Positions 53,101 through 64,000 of a stretch of DNA of 64,000 bases are shown piece after piece (position 1 is the stretch's first letter; each line of letters starts with the position of its first letter). Below the pieces are notes generated by a model. It had not been told where the DNA came from, did no database searches, and worked only from the letters and a program-made list of their open reading frames with translations. The stretch is from Gordonia humi (GTDB taxonomy: Bacteria > Actinomycetota > Actinomycetes > Mycobacteriales > Mycobacteriaceae), in NCBI RefSeq assembly GCF_014197435.1, contig NZ_JACIFP010000001.1:496001-560000 (forward strand), in the 5' to 3' direction. Made by a program: the position numbers and the translations under genes.

Positions 53101-56100
53101 TCGAAGAGCGTCGCGACACCGATGTCGTCGCCGATCACGGTGAGGCCGACGTGGTCGGCGTCGAGCACGTCGATCCACGAGTCCTGCTGAGCCCGGACCT
53201 GCTCGGCCACGGTCCGCACCCCCGACAGGTCCACGCGTACCGGCACCGTGTTGAACAGGAGGCCGACGACGCGGTCGGATCCCGCGACGTCCGCGGGTCG
53301 CCCGGACACCGTCGTGCCGAACACGACGTCGGTGCGGCCGGTGAGGCGTCCGAGGGTGACACCCCACGCGGTCTGCAGGAAGGTGCTGACCGTGACGCCC
53401 GCGGCGGCGGCCGCACGCCGGACGCGATCGCTGGTCTCCTCGTCGAGGATCCGATGATGATCGGCCGCGGCACGCGCGTCCGGCTGCGACGCCATCGCCT
53501 CCGGATACAGGACGGTCGGCTCGTCGACGCCCGACAGATAGCGTCTCCAGGCGGACCGCGCCGCGGCCTCGTCCCGGCCGCCGAGCCACTCGAGGCATCC
53601 GCGCATCGAGGCGGGCGATTCGAGTTCGTCGCCCGCGTAGATCGCGAACAGGTCGTCGAGGAGACGTCCTATCGACCAGCCGTCCATCAGCACGTGCTCG
53701 AAGGAGAACACGACGAGCCAGTCCGCACCGGCGGGCACCAGCGCGAATCGGATCAACGGCGCCTGTTCGGCGCGGAACGGGGCGAACCGTTCGGCGGCCA
53801 GAATCGCTTCGGCGCCGTCGCGGTCGACGTCGTCGGGACCGTACACGGTGATCGGCACGTCGATCGTCTCCGCGATCACGGCGACCGATCGACCGGACAC
53901 GGTCGCGAACGCGGCCCGCAGGCTCGGATGGCGCGCGACGACGAGTCGGATGGCCTCGCTCATCGCCGCGACGTCGAGGCGCCCGCGGACGGTCACCACC
54001 GACTGCGACGCGTACAGGTCGGTCTCCCCGGCGTCGCCCGCGACCCGCAGATGGAACAGCAGTCCCTCGCCCAGCGCGGTCACCGGCCACACGTCCTCGA
54101 CCGGACCGAACTCGGCGTCGAGCCGCTCCCGATCGCGCGCGGACAGGCGGACCAGATCGCGACGTGTCGACTCGCGGCGCGCCGCCGCCGCCCGGTCGAG
54201 GTGCACGGGCCCGGTCCGGTCGATGTCGCCGGGCGACGGCGGACCGTCGGCGAGGGCGGACAGGATCGCCGCGGCGTCGACGTCGACGTCGTAGTCGTGG
54301 ATCAACGCCACGCGGACCTGCCGTCCGTCGGCGCCGATCGTCACCGTGACGTCCGCACGGTGACCGCCGACGCCCGTGGCCGTCGAGGCCCGACGATCGT
54401 CGTGGACCGCCTCGACGACGGTGTCCGTGTGGTGCACGCGGACCAGGACCGCGGCATCCGGTACGTCCGCGAACAGTCCCTGCGCGTGAACGCTGTGGTC
54501 GCGGAGCAGCGTGTAGTCGCCGATCTCGGCGAGCGGCGGCAGCTCGACTCCGGCGTCGTCGGCGACGAGCGCCGGGTAACGCCACACGAGGTCGCCCGGC
54601 GTGAACGACGTCTCGTCGTCGTGGCGGGCGGACTCCTCGACGTCGACGATCGCGACGTCGCCGAGGTCGACGCCTGCCGCGCGAAGGGCACGCACGGTGG
54701 CCGCGACGGCCGCGGCCGTTCCGGTTCCGCCCGGGAGCTGGGCCCGCGTCGCACTGGCGCGGATCGGCCCGCGGGCGGCGTCGGCGGGTTCGTCCGCGTC
54801 CATCGCCTCCTCGACGAAGTCGATCCAGTGTCCGTCGGTGAGCAGATCGTCTGATTCGGCGCGTGCGCCGGCGGCGGCCCACCACCGATCGACGGATCCG
54901 AGTCGCACGACGGCGTCCGGTTCGTCGAGCAGCGCGCCGACCACGGCGGCCGCGGCGTCGAATCGGCGCGGGTCGGCACCGTCTCCGAGAAGATCGAGGC
55001 GGGTCACCGCTGCGCCGTCGGCGAGCACGCGTGCGCCCCCGTCCGCGCGGACGGTGTCGTCGTCGAAGGCGCCGACCGAGTGGTGGACGGTGACGGCCGA
55101 CAGCCGGTCGGCGGTCCGTCCGGCCCGAGTGTTCGACCCGTCGGCCTCGACGAGACCCCATGTACGCAGCACCGCGTCGAGAACGACGTCGAGATCACGG
55201 CCTTCGGCCGCGGGCACGGTTCGGTTCGCCGCCCAGACGCCGCGCCCGCCGGCGACGGCTTCGAGCACCGGCGCGACGGGTGCGTCGCCCGCGCGACGTG
55301 CGAGGGCCACCGCCCGGTCCATCGGGAGGTCCGGGGCGGCTCCGATGACGGCCACGACGCCCGCGGTGAGCGCGACCAGCGTGTCCACGGTCTCCTCGTC
55401 GAACAGCCCCTCGGGCACGTCGACACCGATCTCCCACGATCCGTCCGGTTGTTCACTGAGTGAGGCGACCACATCGGCGATCGCCTCGCGGTCGACTCCG
55501 GCGATCCCGCGTGCGGCGCCGTACGCCGACTCGGCGATCGGGGTGAGTCGATGCGCCCCGACCGACACCGACGTCGGTGCGGCGTCGTCGAGGTGGGCGA
55601 CCATCACCTGGAAGATCGGTGAGACGCCGTTCGGCCGCGGCGGATTGACCCGGTCGACGACGTCGCCGAACGGCACGTGGCGACGCTCGAATGCGGCGAG
55701 TGTCTCGGTGCGGATCCGGTCGGCGGCGGCGCGGAACGACGGACGCGCGGTCACATCGCTGCGCAGGACGACGGTGTTGACGAAGTAGCCGACGGTGTCG
55801 GCGAACGCTTCGTCGTCGCGCAGGGAGACCGGGGTCCCCAGCGCCACCCGCGGGCCCGCGCCGAGGGCGTCGAGCGCGGCGGCCACCGCGTACTGGAGGA
55901 CCATCAGCGGCGTCGTCCGGACACCGGCCGCCGTCGATCGGACGGCCGCGACGGTGTCCGCCGACAGCGCCGCGCCGCGGTAGACGACCGGGGCGCCCGT
56001 CTCTCGACCGGCCCCGTCCGCTGCGTACGGCAGGTCGGCGACTGTCGGGAACGCGTCGAAGGCGGCCGCGGCCGCCGACAGATCGGCGTCCCCGCCCTGG

Positions 56101-59100
56101 TCCCGCCGCCACTGCGCGTACTCGGTGTACTGCGCGGGTCGCGGCCCCCACGCCGGGGCGTTCCCGTCGGCGGCCGCCGCGTAGGCGGTCCCGAGGTCGG
56201 CGTAGATCAGCGGTGTGGAGGTCTCGTCGGTGACGGCATGGTGCAGCGAGACGACGAGGACGTCGACGGTCTCGGTGCGCAGCAGCCGTACTCGGATCGG
56301 GAGGTCGGCGGTCAGGTCGGTGTGCGTCGCGCGCAGCGCGGTGATGCGGTCGGCGACGTCGTGGTCGGCGACGTCGGCGATGTCGACCACCGCGTCGATC
56401 GCGGGATCGTCGATCGGGGTGACGCGCTGCCAGAGGTCGTCGCCGTCCCAGTCGAGAACGGTGCGGAGCACGTCGTGTCGGGCGAGCAGTGCTCGCACGG
56501 CGCCGCGCAGGGCATCGGGATCGAGTCTGCCGTCGACGTGCCAGACTCCGTGGTTCTCGTACGCGGCTCCCTCGTCCATCTGAGCCAGGAGCCACAGCGC
56601 GCGTTGGCCGTCCGTCGCGGGCGCCCGCGACATCTCGGCGCCGGTGGCGGCCGGGCCGCCGGTCTCTCGGACGTCGCCGTCGCGGGTGTCGACGGTTCGG
56701 CCGAGGAGTTCGGCGAGGTCCGCGACCGTCGGTCGTTCGAAGACGTCGCGGACGCTGAGTCGACGGCCGGTGGCGCGGCCGATCGCCGAGACGAGGCGGG
56801 TCGCGACGAGCGAGTGCCCGCCGAGCGCGAAGAAGTCGCCGTCGCGGGCGGGCGCGGGGGCGTCGAGCACATCGCCCATCGCGGCGGCGACCGCCTCCTC
56901 GAACGGGCCCCGCGGCGCCTCGCCGGTCGCGACCGCGTCGTCTGCGACCGCCTCGAACGGAGGCAGCGACCGTCGGTCGATCTTGCCCGCGGCCGAGTAG
57001 CCGAACTCGTCGATCACCGCGATCGCGGAGGGGACCAGATGCGCGGGCGGCGTCATCGCACGCACCGCGGCGAGGATCCGCGGTCCGTCGAGAGCGCTCG
57101 CGGCGGTGACGTAGGCGACCAGGCGGGTCGTCGCACCGGAGCCGACCGTCGTCGCGACCGCGGCCCGGACTCCGTCGACCGCGGTCAACAACGTCTCGAC
57201 CTCTCCGGGTTCGACGCGCATGCCGCGGAGTTTGAGTTGGAAGTCGTCGCGTCCGATGAACTCGAGCGATCCCGAACCGTTCCAGCGGACGAGATCGCCG
57301 GTGCGGTACAGCCGTGCGCCGTCGCCGAACGGATCGGCGACGAACCGGTCCGCGGTGAGGCCGCGGGCTCCCAGGTAGCCGCGCGCCAGCGGGCGCCCAC
57401 CGATGTAGAGTTCGCCGACCACTCCCGGCGCCACCGGCCGCAGCGACGTGTCGAGGACGTACACCCCGGTCCCCGGGATCGGTGTGCCGATCGGCACGGG
57501 GCCGTCGCGGTGACCGTCGAGGTCGGCGGCGGTCATCTCGACGGCGGCCTCCGCGGGCCCGTACGTGTTCCACAGGTGGACGTCCCACGCCTCGGCGACG
57601 TCGACGACGAGGTCGGGGCGCACGGCTTCGCCGCCCGCCGACAGTATCGGGCGGCGCCCGTCGATCGGGCCGAGTCGCACGCCGGCGTCGAGCATCGCGG
57701 AGATCATCGACGGCACGAGTTCGACGAAGGCGATCCGCTGGTCGGCGATCACCGCGCCGAGTTCGACGGGATCCCGCTCGGCTCCCGGCTTCGGCAGGAC
57801 GACGGTCGCGCCGTACGCCAACGGCCACAGGATCTCCGGGACGAACGGGTCGAACGCGGGCGAGGTCTTCTGCAGGAGCCGGTCGCCGGGTGCGAGCGCG
57901 AACGTCGCCTGCCGCCACGCGACGGTGTTGGCGATCGCCGAGTGCGGTACGACGACGCCCTTGGGCACGCCGGTCGAGCCGGAGGTGAACGTGACGTAGC
58001 AGGCGTGGTCGCCGCGGACCGACGCGCGGCGTTCGACGTCGTCGATCGGGCGGCCGGACTGCTCGTGCGGCGGGAGTCCCGCCGACGGGTCGAGCACCAG
58101 TACCGGATCGGCGACGTCGACGATCGCCGCCAGGCGGTCGGCGCCCTGCGCCGGATCGACGGGGACGAATGCGGCGCCGGCGGCCGTGACCGCCATGATC
58201 GCGACGATCGTGTCGACGGTCCGGTCGGCCACCACCACGATCCGGTCGTCGGGTCCGGCCCCGACCGCGATCAGGTGGCGGGCGAGCGCGTTGGCTCGGC
58301 GCGCGAGGACCGCGTAGTCGATCTGCTCGCCGGTCCGGGCGACGAGCACCGCGTGGTCGTCAGGCATACGCGCGGCGACGGCGTCGAGTGCGCCCACGAG
58401 AGTGTCGGGGACGTCGGTCTGCGGGCCGTGCGCCCAGGTGCGGGTGACGAGTTCGAGGTCCCGGCCGCCGACGGCGGGCAGATCGCCGACGCGGGTCGAG
58501 GGGTCGGTGGCGAGTGCGCGCACGACGCTCCGCCACTGCGCCGCGATCCGCTCGACGGTGGTCCGGTCGAAGAGCTCGACGGCGTAGTCGATGCGGACGG
58601 CCAGCCGTTCGCCGTCGTCGAGGACGGTCGTCGACAGATCGAACTGGACTCGATCGGCGCCATGGTCCACTGCCGATGTCGCCAGCCCGGCGAACCGCGG
58701 TGTGTCGCCCGGAGCGCGGTAGGCGATCATGTTCTGGAACAACGGATTCCGCGCCAGCGATCGGGCGGGCGCGAGCTCGTCGACGAGCCTTTCGAACGGG
58801 GTCGACTGGTCGGCCAACGCATCCAGGTCGACGTCGCGGACGTCTGCGACGATCTCGCCCAGCGTGGCCGAGGGCTCGATCGCGGTGCGCAGCACCAGGG
58901 TGTTCACGAACAGTCCGACGAGGTCGGCGACGGCGTCGTCGACGCGACCGGCGACCGGTGTGCCGAGGACGATGTCCTCACCCGCTCCGAGTTGGGCGAG
59001 TGTCACCGCCGTCGCAACGTGCGACAGCACGAACATCGATGCGCCCGTGCGCCGGGCCAGTGCGCGCAGGCCGGACGTCTGCGCGGCGTCTACGGTGAAC

Positions 59101-62100
59101 GCGACGGTCGCGCCCTCCTGGTCGGGGACCGCCGGACGCGGGCGGTCGCGCGGGGTCGGCAGTTCGTCGGGCGCCCCCGCCAGTCGCCTGGTCCACCGCT
59201 CGAGTGCGTCGTCGGCGGTCGGTGCGGCGGCGTAGTCGACGTACTGGATCGGCAGCGGCCGACGGTCGGGGCCGCGACCGCCGCACCGGGCGTCGTAGGC
59301 AGTGGACAGGTCCGCGAACAGCACCGGAGCGGACCACTCGTCGGCGGCGATGTGGTGCACGGCCGCCACGATCACACTGTGTCCGTCGGCGCCGCGGACC
59401 AGGCTGAGTCGAATCGGGATCCGGGCGGCGATGTCGAAGGCGTGCGCGCCGGCGGCGGCCACCGCCGCGCCCGCGGGTTCGTCGGCCCGCGCGAGGTCGA
59501 CGGCCGTCGGGTCCGCCACGTCGACGTCGACGACGTCGATCCCGCGGTCGGCCTCGTCGATCTCGTCGACGGCCAGCACGCGCTGCCAGGCCGGGGTCGC
59601 ATCGTCGGCGGGCACGTAGACGGTGCGCAGGATCTCGTGCCGGTCCAGGACGTCGCCGAACGCCGCCCGCAGGGCGTCCGCGTCGAGGGCCGCGGGGACG
59701 GCCAGGGCGAAGCGGATGGTGTAGACCGGATCCGGTCCCCCGAGTTCGTGCAGGAACCACATGCGTTCCTGCGCCGCGGACAGCTGCGGTCGCTCCGGAC
59801 GGTCGACGAGCGGGGCGAGGGCGCTCACCCGGTGACCGTCGGCCAGGAGTTCGTCGATCCGGGCGGCGAGGTCGCCGAGGACCGGGTGGTCGAACACCTC
59901 GCGGATGCCGATCGCCACGCCGAGCTCACGGGTCAGCCGCGCGGTCAGGCGCGCGGCCGTCAACGAGTGACCGCCGAGGGCGAGGAGGTCGTCGCCCATT
60001 CCCGGCCGCGGCACGTCGAGCAGATCCGTGACCGCGGCGGCCACGGCCGTCTCGACAGCGGTCGCCGGAGCCCGGTACTCGCTCGCGTGCACCGCCGACA
60101 CCGGCAGCGCGGCGAGCGCGCGACGATCGATCTTGCCGTTAGGCGAGAGCGGGATCGCGTCGATCTCGGTCACAGCGGTCGGCACGAGATGTGCGGGGAG
60201 CACGGCGCCGAGGCGCCGCCGCAGGTCGGCGAGATCGAACGGCTCGGTCTCGACCGGGTCGGCGACGACGAACGCCGCGAGAGCGTCCGACGCGCCGATC
60301 CGCACCACGGTGACCGCGGCGGCGGCCACCCCGGGCTGGGCGACGAGCGCCGCTTCCACTTCGCCGGGCTCCACGCGGAGTCCGCGAACAGAGAGTTGGC
60401 CGTCGGCGCGCCCGTCGTAGACCAGCGCGCCCGCGGGGTCGCGGTGGACGAGATCTCCCGTCCGGTACAGGCGCTCTCCGGTGCCTTCGGGATCGGCGAC
60501 GAAGCGGCTCGCCGTCTCGCCCGCGACACCCGGATAGCCGCGCGCGAGTTGCGGTCCGGCGACGTACAACTCGCCGACCACGCCGTCGGCCACCGGGCGC
60601 AGCCATCCGTCCAGGACCGAGACGCGGGTTCCGGGCACGGCAGCGCCGATCGGGACGGTTCCGGCCGTCCCGACGGTGTCCGCGTCGACGGTGTGGACGG
60701 TCACGTCGCCGACCACCTCCGACGATCCGTACGAGTTGGTCAGCCGAGATCCGGGTCGCAGCGCGAGGAGTCGGGCGGCGACATCGGTGCGGAGCGCTTC
60801 ACCGCTGGCCACCCATTCGTCCGGCGTCCGCCGACCGGTCAGATCGTCGGCGAGCGCTTCGAGCAGGGCGGGAACGGCGCCGAACCGATCGACCCCGCGA
60901 GTGTTCAGTGTCTCGGCGAGCGCCGCCGGCGACCGGCGCTCATCGGCGTCGGCGACGACGAGCGGTGTCGAGGTCGCCACGGCCGTCAGGATCTCGGTGA
61001 GGCCGTCGACGAAGCTGGGCGAGCTCTTCGCGATGCGGACGCGATCGTCCGAGCCGGTGCGACGATCCCAGGACAACCGTGCGGCCAGTCCGCGCTGTGT
61101 GGCCAGCACCGGTTTCGGGCGTCCGGTGGATCCGGAGGTGAACAGGAGGTAGGCGCCGTGGTCGGGCGACGGCACCGGCGGGACGGCGGGCTCGGCCCGC
61201 TCGGGAGCGTCGACGTCGAGGACGCTCGCCGGGCAGTCGGCGAACAGGTCCACGGTGGCCGCGGAGGCGACGGCGACCTGCGGTCGGCCGACGGCGATCA
61301 TGGCGGCGATCCGGTCGATCGGATAGTCGGGGTCGATCGGCATCGGGACGGCGCCCGCTCGAATCACCGCGAGCAGCGCTGTGACCAGTGCCGTTCGCCG
61401 TTCCAGGGCGATCGCCACCGGAACGTCCGGTCCGGCGCCCGCCGCGACCAGACGCGCGGCGAGGGCGTCGACTCCGGTCCACAGCTCGCCGCGGGTCACC
61501 GTCGCGTCCGGTCCTTCGACGGCGGGGGCCGCGGGATCGGCCGACGCCTGCGCGCGGGCCGCGGCGAACACCGCGTCGACGGTCTCCGGCGCATCGAGGC
61601 GGCGGATCGGATTCACGGTCGGGTCCGTCGGGACGATTTCGGCGAGTCGGGTGTCTCCTCCGCGCGCGAATGCGGCGAGGACCCTCGACAGGACGGCGGG
61701 CGCCTGTGCGGCGACCGGTCCGGCGGACCGGTCGAGTTCGACGGCGACGTCGAGTTCGCCGGTCGGTTCCGGGGTGACGGTCAGCACCACCGGATAGTCC
61801 GTCTCGTTCCGGCCAGGCGTGATCTCCAGCTCCAGGCCGGACGCCTCGCCGAGCGCGACGAGCGCGGCGTCGTCGAGCGGATAGTTCTCGAAGACCACCA
61901 GGCTGTCGAAGAGTTCGCCGTGTCCGAGCCTCGCCTGCAGGTCGTGCAGTGCGACGTGGTGGGCCGACAGGAGTCCGGCCTGTTCCACCGACACCGCATG
62001 CAACAGTGAGGCGACGGTCGTCGACGGATCGAGGCGCACGCGCACCGGGACCGTGTTGATGAACAGGCCGACCGTCGATTCGACGTCGGGGAGTTCGGCC

Positions 62101-62927
62101 GGGCGGCCCGACACCACGCTGCCGAACACGACGTCGTCGGAGCCGGTGAGGGCCGATGCGGTGAGCGCCCACGCCGACTGCACGAGCGTGTTGAGGGTGA
62201 CCCCGGCCTCGCGGGCGAGGGCGGTCAGCCGGGAGTGAGCGGCGACGTCGAGCCGTTCGCGCACGGTGACCGGCTCCCGAGGTCCGGCCGTGGGTTCGGC
62301 GAGGCGGGTCGGTCGTGGCAGTGCGTCGAGATACTCGACCCATCGGTCGATCGCGGCGGGGTCCGCCGACGCGAGCCACGAGACGTACGACCGATAGCTC
62401 GGTGCGGGTGCGAGCGTCTGTCCCGCGTAGAGCCGGAGCAGATCGCCGACCACGATCGGCGTCGACCAGCCGTCCCAGATCAGATGGTGGTTGGTGATCA
62501 GCAGGCGGTGGCGGCCCGTGCCGAGGACCGCGACGGTGAAGCGGACGAGTGGCGGTCGCCCGACGGCGAATCCGCGGCGGTGATCGGCGTCGACGATGCC
62601 GGTCCACGACGCCTCCGGGTCGGTCGCCGACCGCAGGTCGACCACCTCGACGTCCGGCTCCACGCGATCGAGGACCATCACGACGGGTTCGCCCGAGGCC
62701 CGCTGCCGGAACGCCCCGCGCAGTGCCGGGTGGCGGTCGGCCAGGGCCGTGGCCGCGGCGCGCAGACGCTCGACGTCGAGGTCGCCGCGCAGGTCCACGC
62801 TCAGCTGCACCACGTAGGGGTCCACGGCGCCGTCGGTGCTGCGCGCGAGGTAGTAGAGCCCCTGCTGCAGAGGAGACATCGGCCACAGGTCGACGACCTT
62901 CGGCGCGGCGATGGCGGTGGTGGTCAC
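50196..62927 (-). CDS. Non-ribosomal peptide synthetase, terminal protein with thioesterase
   Basis: Domains of this 4,243-residue protein in order, with approximate residues: C1 (20-440, NHHLIWDG); A1 (450-900, [13 protein letters not shown]); T1 (Ser near 984, [10 protein letters not shown]); C2 (1,020-1,440, HHIAADEW); A2 (1,520-1,950, [13 protein letters not shown]); T2 (Ser near 2,040); C3 (2,090-2,500, HHAVTDE); a degenerate epimerization-like stretch without its His motif (2,530-2,940); C4 (2,960-3,380, [10 protein letters not shown]); A3 (3,400-3,870, [14 protein letters not shown]); T3 (Ser near 3,942, SGANSL); TE (GWSYGGHLA near 4,079 and a His near 4,219). C3 has no adenylation or carrier domain after it. 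C1 and C4 start in the style of domains that follow epimerization ([24 protein letters not shown]). Its ATG overlaps the stop of the upstream synthetase (ATGA). The product is unknown; the TE would release or cyclise it. Confidence 0.93.
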   Translation of the reverse strand: MTTTAIAAPKVVDLWPMSPLQQGLYYLARSTDGAVDPYVVQLSVDLRGDLDVERLRAAATALADRHPALRGAFRQRASGEPVVMVLDRVEPDVEVVDLRSATDPEASWTGIVDADHRRGFAVGRPPLVRFTVAVLGTGRHRLLITNHHLIWDGWSTPIVVGDLLRLYAGQTLAPAPSYRSYVSWLASADPAAIDRWVEYLDALPRPTRLAEPTAGPREPVTVRERLDVAAHSRLTALAREAGVTLNTLVQSAWALTASALTGSDDVVFGSVVSGRPAELPDVESTVGLFINTVPVRVRLDPSTTVASLLHAVSVEQAGLLSAHHVALHDLQARLGHGELFDSLVVFENYPLDDAALVALGEASGLELEITPGRNETDYPVVLTVTPEPTGELDVAVELDRSAGPVAAQAPAVLSRVLAAFARGGDTRLAEIVPTDPTVNPIRRLDAPETVDAVFAAARAQASADPAAPAVEGPDATVTRGELWTGVDALAARLVAAGAGPDVPVAIALERRTALVTALLAVIRAGAVPMPIDPDYPIDRIAAMIAVGRPQVAVASAATVDLFADCPASVLDVDAPERAEPAVPPVPSPDHGAYLLFTSGSTGRPKPVLATQRGLAARLSWDRRTGSDDRVRIAKSSPSFVDGLTEILTAVATSTPLVVADADERRSPAALAETLNTRGVDRFGAVPALLEALADDLTGRRTPDEWVASGEALRTDVAARLLALRPGSRLTNSYGSSEVVGDVTVHTVDADTVGTAGTVPIGAAVPGTRVSVLDGWLRPVADGVVGELYVAGPQLARGYPGVAGETASRFVADPEGTGERLYRTGDLVHRDPAGALVYDGRADGQLSVRGLRVEPGEVEAALVAQPGVAAAAVTVVRIGASDALAAFVVADPVETEPFDLADLRRRLGAVLPAHLVPTAVTEIDAIPLSPNGKIDRRALAALPVSAVHASEYRAPATAVETAVAAAVTDLLDVPRPGMGDDLLALGGHSLTAARLTARLTRELGVAIGIREVFDHPVLGDLAARIDELLADGHRVSALAPLVDRPERPQLSAAQERMWFLHELGGPDPVYTIRFALAVPAALDADALRAAFGDVLDRHEILRTVYVPADDATPAWQRVLAVDEIDEADRGIDVVDVDVADPTAVDLARADEPAGAAVAAAGAHAFDIAARIPIRLSLVRGADGHSVIVAAVHHIAADEWSAPVLFADLSTAYDARCGGRGPDRRPLPIQYVDYAAAPTADDALERWTRRLAGAPDELPTPRDRPRPAVPDQEGATVAFTVDAAQTSGLRALARRTGASMFVLSHVATAVTLAQLGAGEDIVLGTPVAGRVDDAVADLVGLFVNTLVLRTAIEPSATLGEIVADVRDVDLDALADQSTPFERLVDELAPARSLARNPLFQNMIAYRAPGDTPRFAGLATSAVDHGADRVQFDLSTTVLDDGERLAVRIDYAVELFDRTTVERIAAQWRSVVRALATDPSTRVGDLPAVGGRDLELVTRTWAHGPQTDVPDTLVGALDAVAARMPDDHAVLVARTGEQIDYAVLARRANALARHLIAVGAGPDDRIVVVADRTVDTIVAIMAVTAAGAAFVPVDPAQGADRLAAIVDVADPVLVLDPSAGLPPHEQSGRPIDDVERRASVRGDHACYVTFTSGSTGVPKGVVVPHSAIANTVAWRQATFALAPGDRLLQKTSPAFDPFVPEILWPLAYGATVVLPKPGAERDPVELGAVIADQRIAFVELVPSMISAMLDAGVRLGPIDGRRPILSAGGEAVRPDLVVDVAEAWDVHLWNTYGPAEAAVEMTAADLDGHRDGPVPIGTPIPGTGVYVLDTSLRPVAPGVVGELYIGGRPLARGYLGARGLTADRFVADPFGDGARLYRTGDLVRWNGSGSLEFIGRDDFQLKLRGMRVEPGEVETLLTAVDGVRAAVATTVGSGATTRLVAYVTAASALDGPRILAAVRAMTPPAHLVPSAIAVIDEFGYSAAGKIDRRSLPPFEAVADDAVATGEAPRGPFEEAVAAAMGDVLDAPAPARDGDFFALGGHSLVATRLVSAIGRATGRRLSVRDVFERPTVADLAELLGRTVDTRDGDVRETGGPAATGAEMSRAPATDGQRALWLLAQMDEGAAYENHGVWHVDGRLDPDALRGAVRALLARHDVLRTVLDWDGDDLWQRVTPIDDPAIDAVVDIADVADHDVADRITALRATHTDLTADLPIRVRLLRTETVDVLVVSLHHAVTDETSTPLIYADLGTAYAAAADGNAPAWGPRPAQYTEYAQWRRDQGGDADLSAAAAAFDAFPTVADLPYAADGAGRETGAPVVYRGAALSADTVAAVRSTAAGVRTTPLMVLQYAVAAALDALGAGPRVALGTPVSLRDDEAFADTVGYFVNTVVLRSDVTARPSFRAAADRIRTETLAAFERRHVPFGDVVDRVNPPRPNGVSPIFQVMVAHLDDAAPTSVSVGAHRLTPIAESAYGAARGIAGVDREAIADVVASLSEQPDGSWEIGVDVPEGLFDEETVDTLVALTAGVVAVIGAAPDLPMDRAVALARRAGDAPVAPVLEAVAGGRGVWAANRTVPAAEGRDLDVVLDAVLRTWGLVEADGSNTRAGRTADRLSAVTVHHSVGAFDDDTVRADGGARVLADGAAVTRLDLLGDGADPRRFDAAAAVVGALLDEPDAVVRLGSVDRWWAAAGARAESDDLLTDGHWIDFVEEAMDADEPADAARGPIRASATRAQLPGGTGTAAAVAATVRALRAAGVDLGDVAIVDVEESARHDDETSFTPGDLVWRYPALVADDAGVELPPLAEIGDYTLLRDHSVHAQGLFADVPDAAVLVRVHHTDTVVEAVHDDRRASTATGVGGHRADVTVTIGADGRQVRVALIHDYDVDVDAAAILSALADGPPSPGDIDRTGPVHLDRAAAARRESTRRDLVRLSARDRERLDAEFGPVEDVWPVTALGEGLLFHLRVAGDAGETDLYASQSVVTVRGRLDVAAMSEAIRLVVARHPSLRAAFATVSGRSVAVIAETIDVPITVYGPDDVDRDGAEAILAAERFAPFRAEQAPLIRFALVPAGADWLVVFSFEHVLMDGWSIGRLLDDLFAIYAGDELESPASMRGCLEWLGGRDEAAARSAWRRYLSGVDEPTVLYPEAMASQPDARAAADHHRILDEETSDRVRRAAAAAGVTVSTFLQTAWGVTLGRLTGRTDVVFGTTVSGRPADVAGSDRVVGLLFNTVPVRVDLSGVRTVAEQVRAQQDSWIDVLDADHVGLTVIGDDIGVATLFDTLFIIQNVPASVEGRRYGGLDVVGRAVNDATHYPVSFAADPAQRIALRCAYRSDVLDAAQARLLTDRYVDVLGAMTADLDATVARIGVATRDEQELVLRTWNDTACAIPDVTIADLFTRQAARTPDATALVAGSTTLTFAQMSARVNRLARLLVSRGAGPERRVVLLLPRDERMVLAMFACFAAGAAYVPVDADYPPDRIAYMIETADPEVVVGTRALLPAGVGDGRARVIDLDDPAIGTELAGLADEELTAHEAPRATGDNLAYVIYTSGSTGRPKGVAVGYRGLTNMLVNHRAKIFDRVVAEQGGRRMRIAHTTSFSFDASWEQLFWMLDGHCVDVIDEDLRKDPDELLAYYDRVAVDGFDVTPSYGQVLLDAGLLDRPRAAGLSAAVDAAGVVFVSLGGEAVPDAVWTALREAPGVSGYNLYGPTEYTINALGADLADSATSSVGAPIYNTRAYVLDAGLSPVPPGTPGELYLAGAGTARGYLGQPGLTAERFVACPWGRGERMYRTGDVARWRDDGTLDYLGRSDAQVKIRGFRIEPAEVADAIAGRPGVSRAAVRVVTSPSGMPALVGYAVPDTADVDAGAIRDGLRDVLPDYMVPAAIGLVDDLPLTVNGKLDIAALPDVALAADEIVAPVGETETFVCSVFADLIGVPAVSVTADVFDSGANSLIAMKAAARLNDGDRGFAIRVRDVFTARTPRALAALATTSARESATMHPAVTEFVESDSGRRVICFHEAFGFVAAYAALVDRLPAGWGLVGVSDVVAVPDAVEPASFADLVGRYADVVQTVQAGGPYDLLGWSYGGHLAFAVARELDRRGERVASLTVVDAYAVDPAEAEQISVAESYRRVRAVAGADPDAPVADVVRDALAGSPIVGLSEADLAASFESHARCERMLTEPTVGAVDVPAVLVYSSTEMDARTPIETTWAAHLRGPIETVGVAAAHDELVTDDQVGEWIDPVRRIWR

Positions 62928-64000
62928 AGATCCTCCAGATCGAAGTCGACGAGGTCGTCGAGCTCGGCTTGCGAGATGGTCACGAGGGTGTCCGACGGGG
63001 TGAGGCCGCCGGAGTCGTCGGCCGACAGGTGTGCGACGAGCGCGTCGGCCGCCCGCTGCCAGGCGTCGACGAACGCGTCGAACTCCGCGGCCCGAACGCT
63101 TCGGGCGGCGCGCCAGTGCGCCCGCAGGCGTGGTCCGTCGGGCCGCTCGACGAGCTCCGCGTCGAGCTGAATGCGATGGCTCAGCTCCAGGTCGGGCGCC
63201 ATCGACTCCGCGATCGCGGCGACGTCGGTGCTCGCGGCGGCGACCCGCCAGGCGGAGGTCGGGCCCCGGCCCCCCTTCTCGTCGTCGCCCACCCCGCCGG
63301 ACTCGGCGCCGAGGTAGTTCACCAGGACGCGGGCCGGTGCGTGTGCGGGCAGCCCGGCGCCGTTGTGCTCGACGCCGAGTCGGGCCTCCTTCACCGCGCG
63401 CAGCAGTCCCGCGGGCGATTCGTCGGAGTCGACCGCTCGCAGCGGGATCACCGTGGTGAACCAGCCGACGGTCCGCGACAGGTCCCAGTCGCCGTGCGCG
63501 CGACCGTGGTCCTCGACGTCGGCCTCCAGGGGTTCTCCGCTCGCGGCGAGCGCGGCGAGCACCGCCGCGACCAGCGCGTCCTGTGCGGTCGCGCGATAGG
63601 TCTGGGCGGGTCGGTTCACCAGGACGTCGGTCGGCCCGGGATCGAGTTCCACGATCCGCTCGCGGGCGGTGCCGAACGTGTCGGTCGACGGTTCGGAGTC
63701 GTCAGCCGGGATCGGGTCCTCTTCGCGGCCGGCGAGGGCGGGCCGCAGCTCGGTCATCCACTCCCGATACGACGTCGGCGCGGGCTCGGGCTCCTCGCCC
63801 GCAGTCAGTGCGTTCAGATCGTCGAGCAGGACCCGCCAGGAGTAGGCGTCCACCACGAGGTGGTGGGCCACCAGGAGGAGGCGTCCGCCGTCCGCGGACG
63901 GCCACCAGTGCGCGACGAGCATGATGCCGCGCGACGGGTCGAGTGATGCGAACGCGGTGTCCAGCGCGGCCTCGACGAGGTCGGTGCTCGGCTCGTCGAC
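62924..64000 (-). CDS. Non-ribosomal peptide synthetase, C-terminal part with epimerization domain (runs off the right edge)
   Basis: The visible C-terminal ~358 residues of this synthetase are an epimerization domain. The active-site motif reads [19 protein letters not shown] (HHxxxDxxSW), then [13 protein letters not shown] and [13 protein letters not shown]. The last residues, [17 protein letters not shown], form an acidic docking-like tail. The protein thus ends by presenting a D-configured residue to the next synthetase, whose first condensation domain has the matching type. The stop overlaps the next start by 4 bp. The upstream modules are outside the window. Confidence 0.92.
   Translation of the reverse strand, partial: VDEPSTDLVEAALDTAFASLDPSRGIMLVAHWWPSADGGRLLLVAHHLVVDAYSWRVLLDDLNALTAGEEPEPAPTSYREWMTELRPALAGREEDPIPADDSEPSTDTFGTARERIVELDPGPTDVLVNRPAQTYRATAQDALVAAVLAALAASGEPLEADVEDHGRAHGDWDLSRTVGWFTTVIPLRAVDSDESPAGLLRAVKEARLGVEHNGAGLPAHAPARVLVNYLGAESGGVGDDEKGGRGPTSAWRVAAASTDVAAIAESMAPDLELSHRIQLDAELVERPDGPRLRAHWRAARSVRAAEFDAFVDAWQRAADALVAHLSADDSGGLTPSDTLVTISQAELDDLVDFDLEDL

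Noticed and set aside
51586..55161. Long minus-strand frames overlapping the NRPS gene in another phase
   Set aside because: The Arg-rich composition and lack of motifs mark them as frame shadows of the 50196-62927 gene.
50262..62009. Very long open frames on the plus strand opposite the NRPS gene (for example 50262-54854 and 55677-62009)
   Set aside because: They are Arg/Gly/Asp-rich shadow translations of GC-rich NRPS codons with no recognisable domains; the minus-strand frame has every expected motif.

Overview
The window is high-GC (roughly two-thirds G+C), densely coded chromosomal DNA with many GTG starts and 4-bp stop/start overlaps. A mycothiol-dependent dehydrogenase (MscR type), F420-type and MpaB-type oxidoreductases, NagA, NRPS genes and the style of the regulators place it in the Actinomycetota, order Mycobacteriales. 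Gordonia or a close relative is the best guess, but no 16S or other marker gene is present to settle it. No rRNA or tRNA gene was recognised.

Layout. 1-8.6 kb is core metabolism: the 5' part of gltB (leaving the window to the left), an esterase, 3-hydroxyisobutyryl-CoA hydrolase plus enoyl-CoA hydratase, an acyl-CoA synthetase, catalase and a DoxX protein. 8.6-16.6 kb holds a GntR/MFS pair with a clear operator, a YccF protein, a SulP transporter, the mscR/metallo-hydrolase operon, a lysine/alanine-rich histone-like protein and nagA. 16.8-25.2 kb holds a membrane-anchored DUF6777-like protein, a very large HTH-STAND-transmembrane-WD40 protein and NADP glutamate dehydrogenase. 25.3-30.3 kb holds two tiny overlapping membrane proteins, three tandem paralogous lipoproteins, a thioesterase, a TetR regulator and an SDR.

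The most striking locus is 30.3-33.4 kb on the minus strand. A SAM-I-type (S-box) riboswitch sits upstream of a three-gene operon: a 2-oxoglutarate/Fe(II) oxygenase, a tRNA-dependent cyclodipeptide synthase of the XYP subfamily, and an MFS exporter. This looks like a minimal cyclodipeptide biosynthesis, oxidation and export pathway under S-adenosylmethionine control. I know of no precedent for that combination.

33.5-43.1 kb is accessory and partly decayed. It holds a small secreted protein, a sterol-desaturase-like enzyme, an AraC regulator, fragments of an IclR regulator, a MalY/PatB aminotransferase and a transposase. It also holds a BlaI/M56-peptidase signalling pair whose peptidase gene is split by an intact IS630-family element, and a redox module (two DsbA-like thioredoxins, a CcdA/DsbD-like protein, a CPVCN membrane protein). 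Shared TTACTA/TAGTAA operators tie the redox module to BlaI. 43.1-50 kb carries three TetR-controlled units (SRPBCC plus LLM oxidoreductase; MFS exporter; MpaB-type oxygenase), an L,D-transpeptidase and a DoxX-like protein. 50.2-64 kb is a large NRPS locus: a 4,243-residue synthetase ending in a thioesterase, preceded by a second synthetase ending in an epimerization domain. The 4,243-residue protein contains an odd module with a condensation domain but no adenylation or carrier domain.

Four otherwise intact genes (sulP, the DUF6777-like gene, a secreted protein, the CcdA-like gene) are each broken by one single-base indel. Either the underlying assembly has indel errors or these are very recent mutations, so those products should be read as probably full length until checked.
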